Positions 53,941 to 63,814 of a stretch of DNA of 64,000 nt are shown here, one piece after another (position 1 is the stretch's first letter; every line of letters begins with the position of its first letter). The translations under genes and the position numbers were made by a program. The notes beneath the pieces were generated by a model, which saw only the letters and a program-made list of their open reading frames with translations, had not been told where the DNA came from and ran no database searches. This DNA is from Ochotona curzoniae (taxonomy: Eukaryota; Chordata; Mammalia; Lagomorpha; Ochotonidae), in NCBI RefSeq assembly GCF_017591425.1, contig NW_024467101.1:10056918-10120917 (forward strand), read 5' to 3'.

Positions 53941-54719
53941 TCTTGGTGCCACTGACTCTCGGCATGCCTTTCCCTTGAGGTTGGTGATAAAATTTCAAAC
54001 CATAGCCCAAGAATGCAGAAGACTTGATTTCCAGGCTACCAGTGAATGCCATCTTTCCAAGTCTGCAGTCCACCTCCATGGTGTGTCTAACATCATCATC
54101 AGTGCACGAGCCATGGCTTTGTCCCTTGCTCGGTTTTTCTTGTTCTCTCCCAGGACATCCTACACTCTTGGAGCTCCTTCCTGGTCAAGCGTGGCTCCTC
54201 TCACCTTCTCCCATCAGGTGCTTCTCCTCTTCTCCCTCATAGCTTCCAGAGATTCCTTGGTCCTCTCCTTCCCCAGTCTATGGCAAGCTTTTGACTTCCA
54301 AGTCTCGCTGGACGGATGCCTTCAGACATTCTCTCTCTAGCCTGCCCCCCTCTCCTTGTGCCACAGATGGATACATCCACCTGGTCATCTCTACCTGGTC
54401 ACTAACAGCAGCCCCAACTTCATGTGCCTATGTTCCCCAAAGCTGTCACTCCAGGCAGATTGACCAATGGGGCGAGTGGGTTGAACTCCCAGCCCCTCAA
54501 CTGCAGCCCACCTGCCCCAGGAATCCACACAAAGGGTTTTTGCCCTGGATTAGGCACAAGGTCAGGCCTGTCTGTCCTCATTGCTGTTGCCCTCACGGGA
54601 CACCCTGTGGTTCCTGCAGCCTCACCTTCTTCATCAATGTCTCCCTCAGTGTCAGCTGACTCCCCACGCCGACCCCACCGAGGAAGCACCGTCCCCAAAC
54701 CCCAACACACAGCTTAAGA
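53941..54719. other. Anonymous noncoding sequence
   Basis: Frames of 97-149 codons on both strands have no domain. No gene called. Confidence 0.4.
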
Positions 54720-55145
54720 TCCTGGCAGACCAGGCCAATGTACAGCGAGTTTGGGTTTCAATAATGTTTTGTCTTAGAGTTGGGCCTAATTGTAAATCAT
54801 TTGTCTCTGTGGTTTAAGCCATAAGCAATTCTTGCATGCCGTTCTTATTATCTACTTGATATCACAGGGGAAAAGATTGATGGGTTGCATTCTGGGAATC
54901 CAAGGCGATGAGGAAACTTCGAGGTGAGGGTGAAACACATGAAAATTATCATTTTGTCCTAAAACACTGATTGATCAACGATTATTGTAAAACTATGGTA
55001 ACTACGCCGGCATCAGCATAAATCTGTAATTGGCTGGATTTATTCCTTTTCAAAACACTATATATCCTACAAGTTTTGACCATCGTATTAATCTGTGGCT
55101 GTCGGATTTATTGTGGTTTTAACTTAATTAACTCCATTTAGCTTC
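54720..55145. promoter_or_regulatory. Strong candidate conserved noncoding element
   Basis: About 420 bp free of any repeat I recognise: CAATAATGTTTTGTC, CCTAATTGTAAATC, AAGCAATTCTTGC, TTATTATCTACTTGATATC, GATCAACGATTATTG, AATCTGTAATTGGCTGG and ACTTAATTAACTCC. The largest such block in the window; enhancer function inferred. Confidence 0.48.
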
Positions 55146-55147
55146 TG

Positions 55148-55170
55148 TATGTGTGTGTGTGTGTGTGCAG
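55148..55170 (+). repeat. (TG)n microsatellite, short
   Basis: GTGTGT run with a nearby second GT run to 55180. Confidence 0.85.
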
Positions 55171-55229
55171 TGTGTGTGTACATGTGCAATGTATACATGA
55201 TAGTATTGTACACATATGATGTATGTAGA

Positions 55230-55380
55230 GTGAGTGTGCAGATCTCCCACATGGGTGGCAGGAACCCAAGGACTTTGAGCCGCCACCTGCTACTTCTCAG
55301 CGGTGCTCATGAGCAGGGAGCTGGAGTCAGGAACAGAGCTGGGACTCAAATCCTGTACGGGATGCAAGCAGCCCCATCAG
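55230..55380 (-). mobile_element. CSINE fragment
   Basis: GATCTCCCACATGGGTGGCAGGAACCCAAGGAC, GAGCAGGGAGCTGGAGTCAGGAAC and GGGACTCAAATCCTGTACGGG are the 5' half of a minus-strand CSINE. Confidence 0.75.
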
Positions 55381-55395
55381 TGATTTGGATGCTGG

Positions 55396-55397
<2 letters not shown>

Positions 55398-55430
<33 letters not shown>
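55398..55430 (+). repeat. (AC)n microsatellite
   Basis: 33 bp of perfect AC. Confidence 0.95.
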
Positions 55431-55435
<5 letters not shown>

Positions 55436-55514
55436 CCCAGTCCTCTGCTCCATCACACACAAGTCCAGCAGTACCTAAACTGTGAGAACAGAAAATGAAG
55501 GTCTCAGAGGTGCG

Positions 55515-55574
55515 AACTGCCCAAGTGGCAGAACTGAGCCAGAACTGAGCCAGAACTGCCCAAGTGGCAGAACT
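55515..55574 (+). repeat. Two copies of a 21-bp repeat, 39 bp apart
   Basis: AACTGCCCAAGTGGCAGAAC followed by T is present at 55515-55535 and 55554-55574, with a GAGCCAGAACTGAGCCAG doublet between them. Confidence 0.9.
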
Positions 55575-55829
55575 AAGCCGCCATGCCCACAGCCATCAGC
55601 ACCACGACCCAGGACGCCGGACCCCACACATCCTCTGCGCAGCCGCTCTCCACCTCCTGGGGAACAGGTGTCTGATGCACCGGGGTCTCTCTTGTCAAGT
55701 CCCGATTCCACTTAGGTACCACCTGGCCAACAGCATCAACCATGGCCAAGTGAATTCAAATACTGCAGGCCACAAAAGGGGGCACACGGAGCAGTAAGGA
55801 ATGTTGGGTTTGGATATAGCCTGCTGACA

Positions 55830-56100
55830 CAACCTCCCTTCCTCCATGCTCCTCCTCCTCTCTCCCTACTCCATTCTCCCCTCTTCCTCTGCTCTTTGAC
55901 GTCTTCCCCCATCTCTGTCTCCCTCCTCCATGTGCCTTCTCTCTCTCTCTCCTTGATCACTCTCACACATCCCTCTCATCTCTCACATCTCCACCTCTCT
56001 CTTCTTCAATCTTCTCTCTCCTCTCAACCTCTTCTCTCTGGGCCCCTTCTCCCTCTTGTCTCTGTCTCCTCCTTCCTCTGCTCTTCCATCTCTCTTCCAC
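55830..56100 (+). repeat. Polypyrimidine-rich tract
   Basis: About 270 bp of CTC/CTT-rich sequence; Ser/Leu- and Arg/Glu-rich frames are by-products. Confidence 0.8.
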
Positions 56101-56539
56101 CCTTTTCTGAGCCCAGGATTTTGTTTCTGTTCAGATGCTGGGAGTAACACCGGAAGGTGACCATCATCAACAAAACAGCAATGACTTGCAGTTCCTGAGG
56201 CAGAAGTCCCACCATGCCAGGAGCCCACGGGAGAAGCCCTGGGCTCTGTCAGTGGATGAGAGTGCATGGTCCAGAGTCTTTGCCGTGGCTCTTGCAGAAA
56301 GCAGTAAGAGAAGCAGGGGGTGGTCTGCTTGGGGATGGGTGGTTGCTGTGTAGCCCACTGGGACTGTGCCCATCTATTTGGGACCAGGCTTGGGGTGATG
56401 CACGGCAGAGGTGTAGAGTCCTGGGTTGGAGAATGTCTAATTGCAGGGAAGGGACTGGGGGAGCCTGGGTGGTTTACCTGATACAGTGTCAAAATATTAT
56501 AAAACACAGAAAATAAAAACGAATTCAGCCACTTCTCAG
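56101..56539. other. Anonymous noncoding sequence
   Basis: Nothing recognised. Confidence 0.35.
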
Positions 56540-56783
56540 GTCGTGCACGCTCCCTAGCAGCAGAATGCAGTCAGGATTCAAGTCCAGGCTGTGCTTCAGA
56601 TTCCAGCTTCCTTTTGATGTGCAATTGCTAGGCAACAGGTGATAATGGGCTGGGTAGCAGTGTCCCTGCCTGGAGTCCTTAGCTCTGTCCAGCCCATTGT
56701 GGCATGTGGGGAGTGAGCCAGTGGGCCGGTGAACTCTGTCCCTTTTGGTCTGTCTGCCTCACAAGTAAATACAACACATTTAA
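56540..56783 (+). mobile_element. CSINE, old and partly deleted
   Basis: GGATTCAAGTCCAGGCTGTGC, TCCAGCTTCCTTTTGATGTGC, GTCCAGCCCATTGTGGCATG, GGGAGTGAGCCAGTGGGC and CAAGTAAATACAAC in order. Confidence 0.7.
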
Positions 56784-57149
56784 TTAAGAAAACAAGAAAC
56801 ACCATCGGTACATCTTCCTTTCCTCTCTGCTGCATCCCGACATCCACGCAGAGCTCACGTCAGTGAGACAAGTACAAAAGCCTGGTGTGCGCGGATGACG
56901 CAGAGCCAGAGAGCGATGCTTGAGCCCCAGGATCCACACAGAGCCGGGAGGTGGCGTCCACCAGCCCACCGAAACGCTGTGCTCGGCTCAGCCCCCATGC
57001 TTTCTCTCGGAGCCCCATCTCTTTCTTGTTCTGACCTGTAGCGGCTGCTGTGTCCCCACCCTGTGGCTGTAGTCATGTGGGTTGGTTGTTTTGCCCAGGC
57101 CTGGAATTACCCAAATCCCCTTAAATACACAGCTCCAAATGAGGACACT
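56784..57149. other. Anonymous noncoding sequence
   Basis: Nothing recognised. Confidence 0.35.
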
Positions 57150-57430
57150 GGGAAAAAAAAAAAGGCAATAATTGTGACAGTAACTCAAGGGGCCAGGCCT
57201 GACACGTCTCTAATTGCCTGCTAAAATTGTCGCTGTCTCCTAAAGTGCAAATTATCACCCGAAATGACAAGAATAATGAATGAGGAGCTCTGATGTAATG
57301 CAACAATTAGTCCTCAAAGACACTGTCTAATATGGTAATTCAGAACACCCACTCCTTGTTACTAAGTGCCTGATAATTATTTAATTATCTATCTGCCAGC
57401 ATGATTTACTTGGTTTATTTAGCTGCAGAT
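57150..57430. promoter_or_regulatory. Strong candidate conserved noncoding element
   Basis: GGCAATAATTGTGACAG, CTCTAATTGCCTGC, GCAAATTATCACC, AGAATAATGAATGAGG, GCAACAATTAGTCC, GGTAATTCAG and TGATAATTATTTAATTATC. Seven or more ATTA-type cores in 280 repeat-free bases. Confidence 0.47.
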
Positions 57431-57779
57431 GTGGGCAGGAGTGCTCGGGTTTAAGGTCAGAGCCAGCCAGCCCTTCCATCGGCCGCCACATGGGCTGGCT
57501 TGGGGGTTGGAGGCTGCTACTCGTCTGATTCGCTAATTGGCTTTGGCAGTCCTGACCAACAGTCAGAAAATTGTCTCTCCGACCCACTGCTGGCCCTGGC
57601 TTGGGGTCATCTGAGGGCTTTGAAGGACCAAAGGCCTTGAAGACTTGTAGGTCTCTGCTTTCCCAGCTGGACACTGTGACAGGCCATGGGAACATCTGGG
57701 GGTAGAGGTTGTCCCTGCCGAGTTGGACACGAGTGCTCACTCCGCACGAGGCACGGTGCCAAGGCATACACAGGCATTC
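57431..57779. other. Anonymous noncoding sequence
   Basis: Part of a 241-codon minus-strand frame (57381-58106) without domains; not called as a gene. Confidence 0.4.
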
Positions 57780-57900
57780 ACCTGCGAGACCAGGAGGGAG
57801 AGACGACAGGTATCGGCTGTGACAGAGAGGGAGATGGGGGCTCAGAGAGATCCAAGGTGCCACGGGCAGCAAGCGATGAACCAGGTCAGGTCTCATTGTC
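57780..57900 (-). mobile_element. MIR-like remnant
   Basis: GAGATGGGGGCTCAGAGAGATCCAAGGTGCCACGGGCAGCAAGCGATG is a reversed MIR core. Confidence 0.5.
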
Positions 57901-58109
57901 CCCAGGGCTGCTGGACTCTCCTGCACTCTGAGAGCGGCCACATGCTGCTGGCCCCAAAGAAGTGGGTCACTGCTCCCACCCAGGCCAGCACATACCCCAC
58001 AGCACTGTGACCAGGGACCCTGGAGGGTCAGGATCATGGTCCTCCAAATGATGAAAAGAAACCAGAGCCAAGGACAGGAAGAAAGGCTGGGGGGGGAATG
58101 GACCACCTC

Positions 58110-58240
58110 CCTGCTGCATGTGCGTGGGCAAGCTACTCATCCTCTCACAGCCTCGCTTTGTCCTTCTCTGTCAGGTGGAGACGGTGGGCTCCCCATCCCA
58201 CACCACTTCACCATGAACACCTGTCGGAAGTACACCCCTC
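58110..58240 (+). mobile_element. MIR-like remnant
   Basis: GTGGGCAAGCTACTCATCCTCTCACAGCCTCGCTTTGTCC followed by GTCAGGTGGAGACGGTGG is a forward MIR core. Confidence 0.6.
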
Positions 58241-58310
58241 AAGATGTGGATTGAGAGAGGATGGTGATGGGGTGGTAAAATAGCCAGGGAGGATTCACCT
58301 CTCCCTCTCT

Positions 58311-58556
58311 CTTCCCAAATTAACAGAAATGTAAATCATAATAAATATTATTATAAATGATAATATTTTTAAAGCCCCACCTCATCATCAGATCCTGTAT
58401 CTTGTCGATTAAATTGTCGCAACTCTCTCCCTTTCTTCAAATAAGCAGAAATGTAAATCTTAGTAAATACTATTATAAATGATAATATTTTATAAGTTCT
58501 ACCTCATCATCAGATGTTGTAGTTATCTTGTTGATTTAATTGTTCCAACTCTTTCT
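58311..58556 (+). repeat. AT-rich tandem duplication, 122-bp period
   Basis: Two units align over their whole length: GCAGAAATGTAAATC / ACAGAAATGTAAATC, ATTATAAATGATAATATTTT in both, CACCTCATCATCAGAT / TACCTCATCATCAGAT, and CTTGTCGATTAAATTG / CTTGTTGATTTAATTG. Each unit ends in a CTCTC-rich segment, and a (CA)n run follows at 58560-58582. Confidence 0.92.
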
Positions 58557-58582
58557 CTCTCACACACACACACACACACACA

Positions 58583-59564
58583 AACTCATTCATCAAGCAC
58601 AGTCATTCTTCATGCGTTCCCTGTACCCAGCACAGCATTCAGCCCATCACAGACCTTTAGAAGATGTCTACAGGACGAAGGACATCATGAAAGAATGACG
58701 AGAAGCCAGGTGGAATCCCAGGCCAGCCACACCCTTGCCTGAGTCCCCCCTGAGCCAGCCAACCTCTCTAAGATGTCTTTGCTCCACATCCATACACCTT
58801 CAGCTCACAAACCGGTACAACTACTGCAAATTCGGTGATGATTTTTCTGCTGTGTCCTAGACAACAGGCGCTGAGCTTATATTGCCTCCCAGGGCCTCGT
58901 TTCTGTAGACCAAGTCTGACTGGCCAGGTCACCTTTAGCAGAAAATCATGGCACCCACCTACCCACAATGCCTCAGCACTTCCTACTTCCTGGGCATGTC
59001 TGCCCAGCTTCTGCCCCCAGCACAGGCAGAGGAAAGGTTGCTGAGGACTTGGGGGATGGTGTCTCACTGAAGGTGCCCTGTGTTAGTGGGAGCCCTCTAT
59101 GGCCACCACGCTAAAACTCACAGCTGTCACCCTACAGTTGAGAATGACCACCAACTGACAAGAACCATCTTACCCGCAAATCCTTGGCAGGTATGTCCTC
59201 CAATACAAAAGGTTTTGTGCTGCGAGGTGGGTCAGCCCCAGGTACCATTCACAGTCAAGACTCCCAGTGGAATCGGCTAAAGGCTGGGCTCCTAAGGAGC
59301 CCATGTGTCTCACTTCATAATGGCCCTGCCCCACATTCTCTCTTTCACTGCTGTGTCTTCTGTACATGGCACAGTATTTGTTGAGTTAGTGAATGAATGA
59401 GTCAATGAATAGACGTATATATTAGTAATTAAATAAATCACATCCATGTGATCCTCCCCAGCCAGGACCACAATACAATTTCACATTGCTGGCTTCTGCA
59501 TTCAGGCGGCAGGAATGAAGTCACAGAATGGGCTGGGATCAGAAGACAGCAGTTCCCACTTTTC
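58583..59564. other. Anonymous noncoding sequence
   Basis: GAATGAATGAGTCAATGAATAG and AATTAAATAAATC near 59.39-59.43 kb; no gene or family assigned. Confidence 0.35.
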
Positions 59565-59800
59565 AAAAATAATTGATTGGAAAGGTAAAACGCAGACAAG
59601 AAGAGACAGAAAGATGTTTTCCATTCTGCAAATGGTCACAATGGCCAAAAGACGGGGAGCAAGCTAAAGCCAGGAGCCTGGAACTATATCCAGGCTTTTC
59701 CCCCTGAGAGGCAGGAACTTAAGTACTTTTTAACCATTCACCTGCTGCCTCCAGGATGTGCAATAGCAGGAAGCTGGAATCAGGAGCAGATATAAGCTAC
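59565..59800 (-). mobile_element. CSINE, old copy
   Basis: AATTGATTGGAAAGG tail side, CATTCTGCAAATGGTCACAATGGCC, CCAGGAGCCTGGAAC, AGGCAGGAACTTAAGTAC, AATAGCAGGAAGCTGGAATCAGGAGC. Confidence 0.8.
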
Positions 59801-60374
59801 TGCCCACCCCATCCCGTCCCTGCAAGCAGCATCTTCAGCACCTTCCCAGACACCAGCCGAGGTCTAATATCTTAGGAGACCGTTTTAGGGTGGAGCAGTG
59901 GAGAGAGCTGCGGGAGGGAAGTCAGTTTGAGCAACAGCAGGATGACAGCCCGTGTGACTCAGCCGACTTCCAGAGGCAGGCGGCAGCAACAGCCCCTTCC
60001 TTCATCTCCCCGGGCGCACAGCGCATCCACGGCTTCCCTTTATTTGTGGTCTCTCGCCTCCTATGCCACAGCAAACAAGAGACTTTATAAATATTTCAAA
60101 CACTAATAATTTGTGCTGTCCCTGCTTAGACTTTTAAATGAATGTAAGAGCATTTCTCTTGGAGAAAGCTGCCAAACTGCCGGCGGGTAGAAGAAATACA
60201 ACCGCCTCCTGCCAGAGACGGGCGCTTGATGCTGAGATGGCACGAGAGGCTGCAGGTGCAACACCCCGCTCGGCAGGGCAACGGCAAACCCTCAAACCCT
60301 GGGGCTGTGGAGTGGTGAGGAGACTCTCCCTACTCCAGCAAATGGAGGAAGAACTTGAGAACTGATGATGTTGA
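59801..60374. other. Anonymous noncoding sequence, possible conserved patch
   Basis: 60.06-60.17 kb has ATAAATATTTCAAACACTAATAATTTG and GACTTTTAAATGAATG in repeat-free context. No gene. Confidence 0.35.
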
Positions 60375-60475
60375 ACGAGTGTGGGCTCTGGAGTCCAAAT
60401 CCCTGGCCTTGAATCCCAGCTGCCTCATACCATTTAGGACATGTCTCTAACTCTGACTGTAGGGCTTTCTATAAA
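60375..60475 (+). mobile_element. MIR-like remnant
   Basis: TGTGGGCTCTGGAGTCCAAATCCCTGGCCTTGAATCCCAGCTGCC matches the forward MIR head. Confidence 0.65.
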
Positions 60476-60954
60476 ACAGCCTAAGATATTCAGTCCACAG
60501 AGCTGCACACGCCCCATGAGTGCTATGCACAGTAGCCCTTGCGTATTCCTTGGAGTGTCTTCAAGACCTTTACAATGGTTCAGGCACAAGGGTAGTGGGC
60601 TGCTCCTTCATGTGAACCACGCAGACAGGTACCAGGTTGACTCACAGAGTGAAGGGCTCAGTTCCACTCCACCCAAGTGGATGGAAGCTCTGCCCTGGTG
60701 GCCCTGGCACCCAGCCTTCAGCAAGCAGGAGGGAAAGAATGTGATGATGGCCCAAGGGAGGTCTCCTCTGTCCCTCCAGAAGCTCAGGGTCAAAGAGGAG
60801 ACAAGAATCAGAAACCAGGACCCTCAATGTGCAACGTGAGACTCTGCGAAAACACGGAGAACAGGAAGGGCAGCCTGGAAGGTAGCTTGGATCCTCCCAG
60901 GCTTTCTTATTATTCTTAGGGTAGAAAATGAACTCCTAAAGAAAACAAGGAAAT
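60476..60954. other. Anonymous noncoding sequence
   Basis: Nothing recognised. Confidence 0.35.
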
Positions 60955-61098
60955 GTGGGCAGGTGTGCCGCAGCACAGAGACCAGCTGCAGCCTGGGATG
61001 TCACTACAGGAGGGCCAGCGCTGCACGCCTGATCTAGCTTCCTGCTAATGCCTCTGGGAAGCAGCGAAGATGGCCCAAAGTGCTTGGGCCCTTCACAT
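60955..61098 (+). mobile_element. CSINE 5' half
   Basis: GGAGGGCCAGCGCTGCACGCC-like head, TGATCTAGCTTCCTGCTAATGCC, GAAGATGGCCCAAAGTGCTTGGGCCC. The 3' half is missing where the opposite copy begins. Confidence 0.6.
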
Positions 61099-61265
61099 GT
61101 CAGCAGTAGTGGGTCCAAGCACTTGGACAATTCCCTGCTGCTTTCCCTCAGGCCATCAGCAGGGAGCTACCAGAAGTGGAAGAGCCAGGACTTGAACAGG
61201 TGCCTATCTGGGACATGAGCATTGCTGGGTGGTATCTTTACCCACTATGCCACAAAGCTAGACCT
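61099..61265 (-). mobile_element. CSINE 5' half, opposite orientation
   Basis: GTAGTGGGTCCAAGCACTTGG, CAGCAGGGAGCTACCAGAAGTGG, AGGACTTGAACAGGTGCC and head CACTATGCCACAAAGC. Abuts the plus-strand half directly. Confidence 0.75.
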
Positions 61266-61284
61266 TGGGCTTTAGTTTTGTTTA

Positions 61285-61425
61285 AAGCCCACATTAGCTC
61301 CCTGAATCTCATTTTCCATCCTAACAATGAGAGAACTGAGACAGAGGCTCCTTAACTTGCCTGAGGACACACCATTTGTGAATGGCTCGAATCAGGACTT
61401 GAACTTAGAATGTCTAAATATTTCC
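61285..61425 (-). mobile_element. MIR remnant
   Basis: AATGAGAGAACTGAGACAGAGGCTCC ... TGGCTCGAATCAGGACTTGAAC is reversed MIR. Confidence 0.65.
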
Positions 61426-61499
61426 ACAACCACTTCCAAAAGAAGAGTGTCTGGGGGAAATTTTCCTTTATTCACAGAGCATCATAAGAAAGAAAACAG

Positions 61500-61792
61500 G
61501 AGACAGCATTTTGGCATAGCAGGCAAAGTCACCTCCTAGGGTGCTAGCATAGCATATGAGTGTTGGTTTGAGTCCCGGCTGCTCTGCTTCTGCTTCAGCT
61601 CCCTGCTAATATGCTGGGGAAGTCCAAGTGCTTGGTCTCCTGCAACTACATGAGAGACTCAGAATTAGCTCCTGGCTCCTGGCTTTAGATTAGCCCAGCT
61701 CTGGCCAATGTGGCCATTTGGGGAGTGAACCAGTATGAAAAATCCCTCTCTCTGTCTCTGTAATTCTTTCAAATAAATCAATAAATCTTTGG
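61500..61792 (+). mobile_element. CSINE, old copy
   Basis: GGCATAGCAGGCAAAGTCACC head, GGTTTGAGTCCCGGCTGC, CAGCTCCCTGCTAATATGC, GCTCCTGGCTCCTGGC, TTGGGGAGTGAACCAGTATG and AAATAAATCAATAAATC. Confidence 0.9.
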
Positions 61793-62194
61793 CTCCATGG
61801 GTCTTGTCTAGTTGCTCAGATTCTATTTTTAGGACCGTCCATGTGGGGCAGATGGAGCATCAGGCACACTGTCCATCTGGCTGTCGGCATGATATCATTT
61901 ATAACATTGAACTCACAGCCAGACTATAATGAAGAAGGATTCAGGCCTGGCTTCTTGGTAAGGGAGACCCTTAACATCACAAGCCCAGTTCAGAAATGTG
62001 ACCCCCAATGTGAGTCCCAGTCTGGGGAAATCAGCTGCTGCTCAGGCCAGACACATGAGATGGCAATGACCCAGCTATTTATATGGGGTCATTTGCAGAT
62101 CTGTGCAAGCCATGAGGGTCCTGTCCAGGAGCTCAGGGAGACAACATGTTGGGCAGTTCAACATATTCTTCATGACTCAGGTAGAGAGCTGTGT
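61793..62194. other. Anonymous noncoding sequence
   Basis: The 145-codon frame at 61841-62278 has no recognisable domain and runs into an old repeat. Confidence 0.35.
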
Positions 62195-62450
62195 AGGTCT
62201 ATGTTCCATTACGATAACAAAACACCCTTTGCTTGGTGTCTTATGAAAGGAAGAGGCTTGTTTAGTCTGCAGTTATGAAGGTTCCAAAGACATGGCACCT
62301 GCTCTGGTCAGAGTATCGGGGTGGGCGGCATCACAGCAGGACTCAGAGCAAAGGGGAACAGTAATGACATGGTGCAATCAGAAGCTAAAGCGAGACCAGG
62401 GAGGGGCCAGGCTTGCTCTTAGAACTCAGCCCTCTAGAATCTAACTGAAG
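62195..62450 (+). mobile_element. Ancient interspersed repeat, family not named
   Basis: TTCCATTACGATAACAAAACACC, GGAAGAGGCTTGTTTAG, TTATGAAGGTTCCAAAGACATGG follow a common mammalian repeat phrase ('gctataacaaaatacc ... gaggtttattt ... ggttctggaggctgg'). I cannot name the family with confidence. Confidence 0.4.
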
Positions 62451-62717
62451 TCCCTAGCTAGTCCCTAACTTGAAGTTCTAGCAAGTTTGATTAAAGAAAA
62501 ACCATCAGGGGAGAAAAGAGGAGTGAGAAGAGAGGAGGAACAAACAGTATGATGAGTTTTTGCACTAGACAGACTGCAGAGCTTTTGCAAGATGTTATTA
62601 CTATAAAGCTCTTATTGCTGCAAGGAGCGTACTGACAAGGCATTTGAAACTTAAATAAAATGGATGAGGTGAAAAAATAAAATGACTAAAATTGGCATAA
62701 AACGGAAACATTTTATC

Positions 62718-62965
62718 TGTTTGAAAGACAGAGCTCCCAGCCACTGGTTGCCTTGACTTCAAATTCTCACGAGTATGGCTGAACTGGAGCCGAAGCTGGG
62801 TGCTAAAAATGCAATTCAAGTCTCCCATGTGGATTGCAGGGCCTCAGTTCCTTGAATGGTCCCTCCCCCGCTGCCTCGCGGTGTCTGCTTTGGCAGGAAG
62901 CAGGAATTAGGAGGGAGAGCTTGGAATTCAGCCCCAGCAACCCAGATGTAGAACATGGGCATCAG
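62718..62965 (-). mobile_element. CSINE, old copy
   Basis: CAGCCACTGGTTGCCTTGAC, GTCTCCCATGTGGATTGCAGGGCC, TTTGGCAGGAAGCAGGAATTAGG; head decayed. Confidence 0.7.
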
Positions 62966-63419
62966 AACAATAAGGTGAACACATTTACACCCGAAAGAAA
63001 AAAAATTCAAACTGAGTACTCTAAAATCCACGATGATGTTGCACTTCAAGAAGCTGGGAAAGGGAAAAAAAAATATATGGATGTCAACTGCCAAAATAGG
63101 AGAACCTCTTGGCAGTATTGGCAGTGGGTACACCGCTGGTTACTGTGGGTTTATCCCGGGGAAGATTACTGATATTGGGCTCGGTCTGAGGGTCTGGGAT
63201 TGCCCAGATGGAGGGTCACTGCTGGGATAAAAAGAGTGACCGTGAAGTGTCAGGCCTGGGTGGGGACAGTGATCTGACCCAGAGGCAGCTGACATAATGA
63301 TGCAAACACTGTAGAAATTCAGCAACAACGAGAAAACAAAAATTCGGTGCTTCCTAATCATCACCATCAGTTTAGCAATGCTAAACCGTGTCAGGAATAA
63401 AACCTCCTTCTACGTTGTT
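62966..63419. other. Anonymous noncoding sequence
   Basis: Nothing recognised. Confidence 0.35.
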
Positions 63420-63725
63420 TTTTGGTATAAATTCAAAACAACTGCTCTACTTATGGTTCGGGTTCAAGGATCGATATCAACTTCAAGTTGCCTATTTTCA
63501 TTACTTAACTTTTAATAAATATTGCATTCTCCACGAAAGCAATTCAGTTATGTGAAGGGACACCAAAAGGCCACGGAAAAATGAAATTAGAAGACAAGCT
63601 TCTGTTGCCGCATGAGCATCTTGAAATCCACGCACAGTTTTTCCATAGCATGCATTTCCATGAACTTTCTCAAGATCTCTGCTAAATGCAAACTTGAGTA
63701 AACAGGTTCATTTCAAATGAAGTCC
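63420..63725. promoter_or_regulatory. Candidate conserved noncoding element
   Basis: TTTGGTATAAATTC, GGATCGATATCAACTTC, TTTTAATAAATATTGC, GCAATTCAGTTATGTG, CTAAATGCAAACTTGAG in repeat-free AT-rich DNA. Function inferred. Confidence 0.42.
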
Positions 63726-63814
63726 GTCATGGCTCAATCGCTTGAGCCTGTCTTCAGTAGAGTTGATAGCCCTCATCTCTGGAACACCGTCCTGCACTTA
63801 AGGAGAGGATTCTA

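Noticed and set aside
57381..58106. 241-codon minus-strand open frame
   Set aside because: No domain, no signal or repeat motif, overlaps an AT-rich noncoding island and MIR remnants. Length is within what chance gives in GC-moderate DNA.
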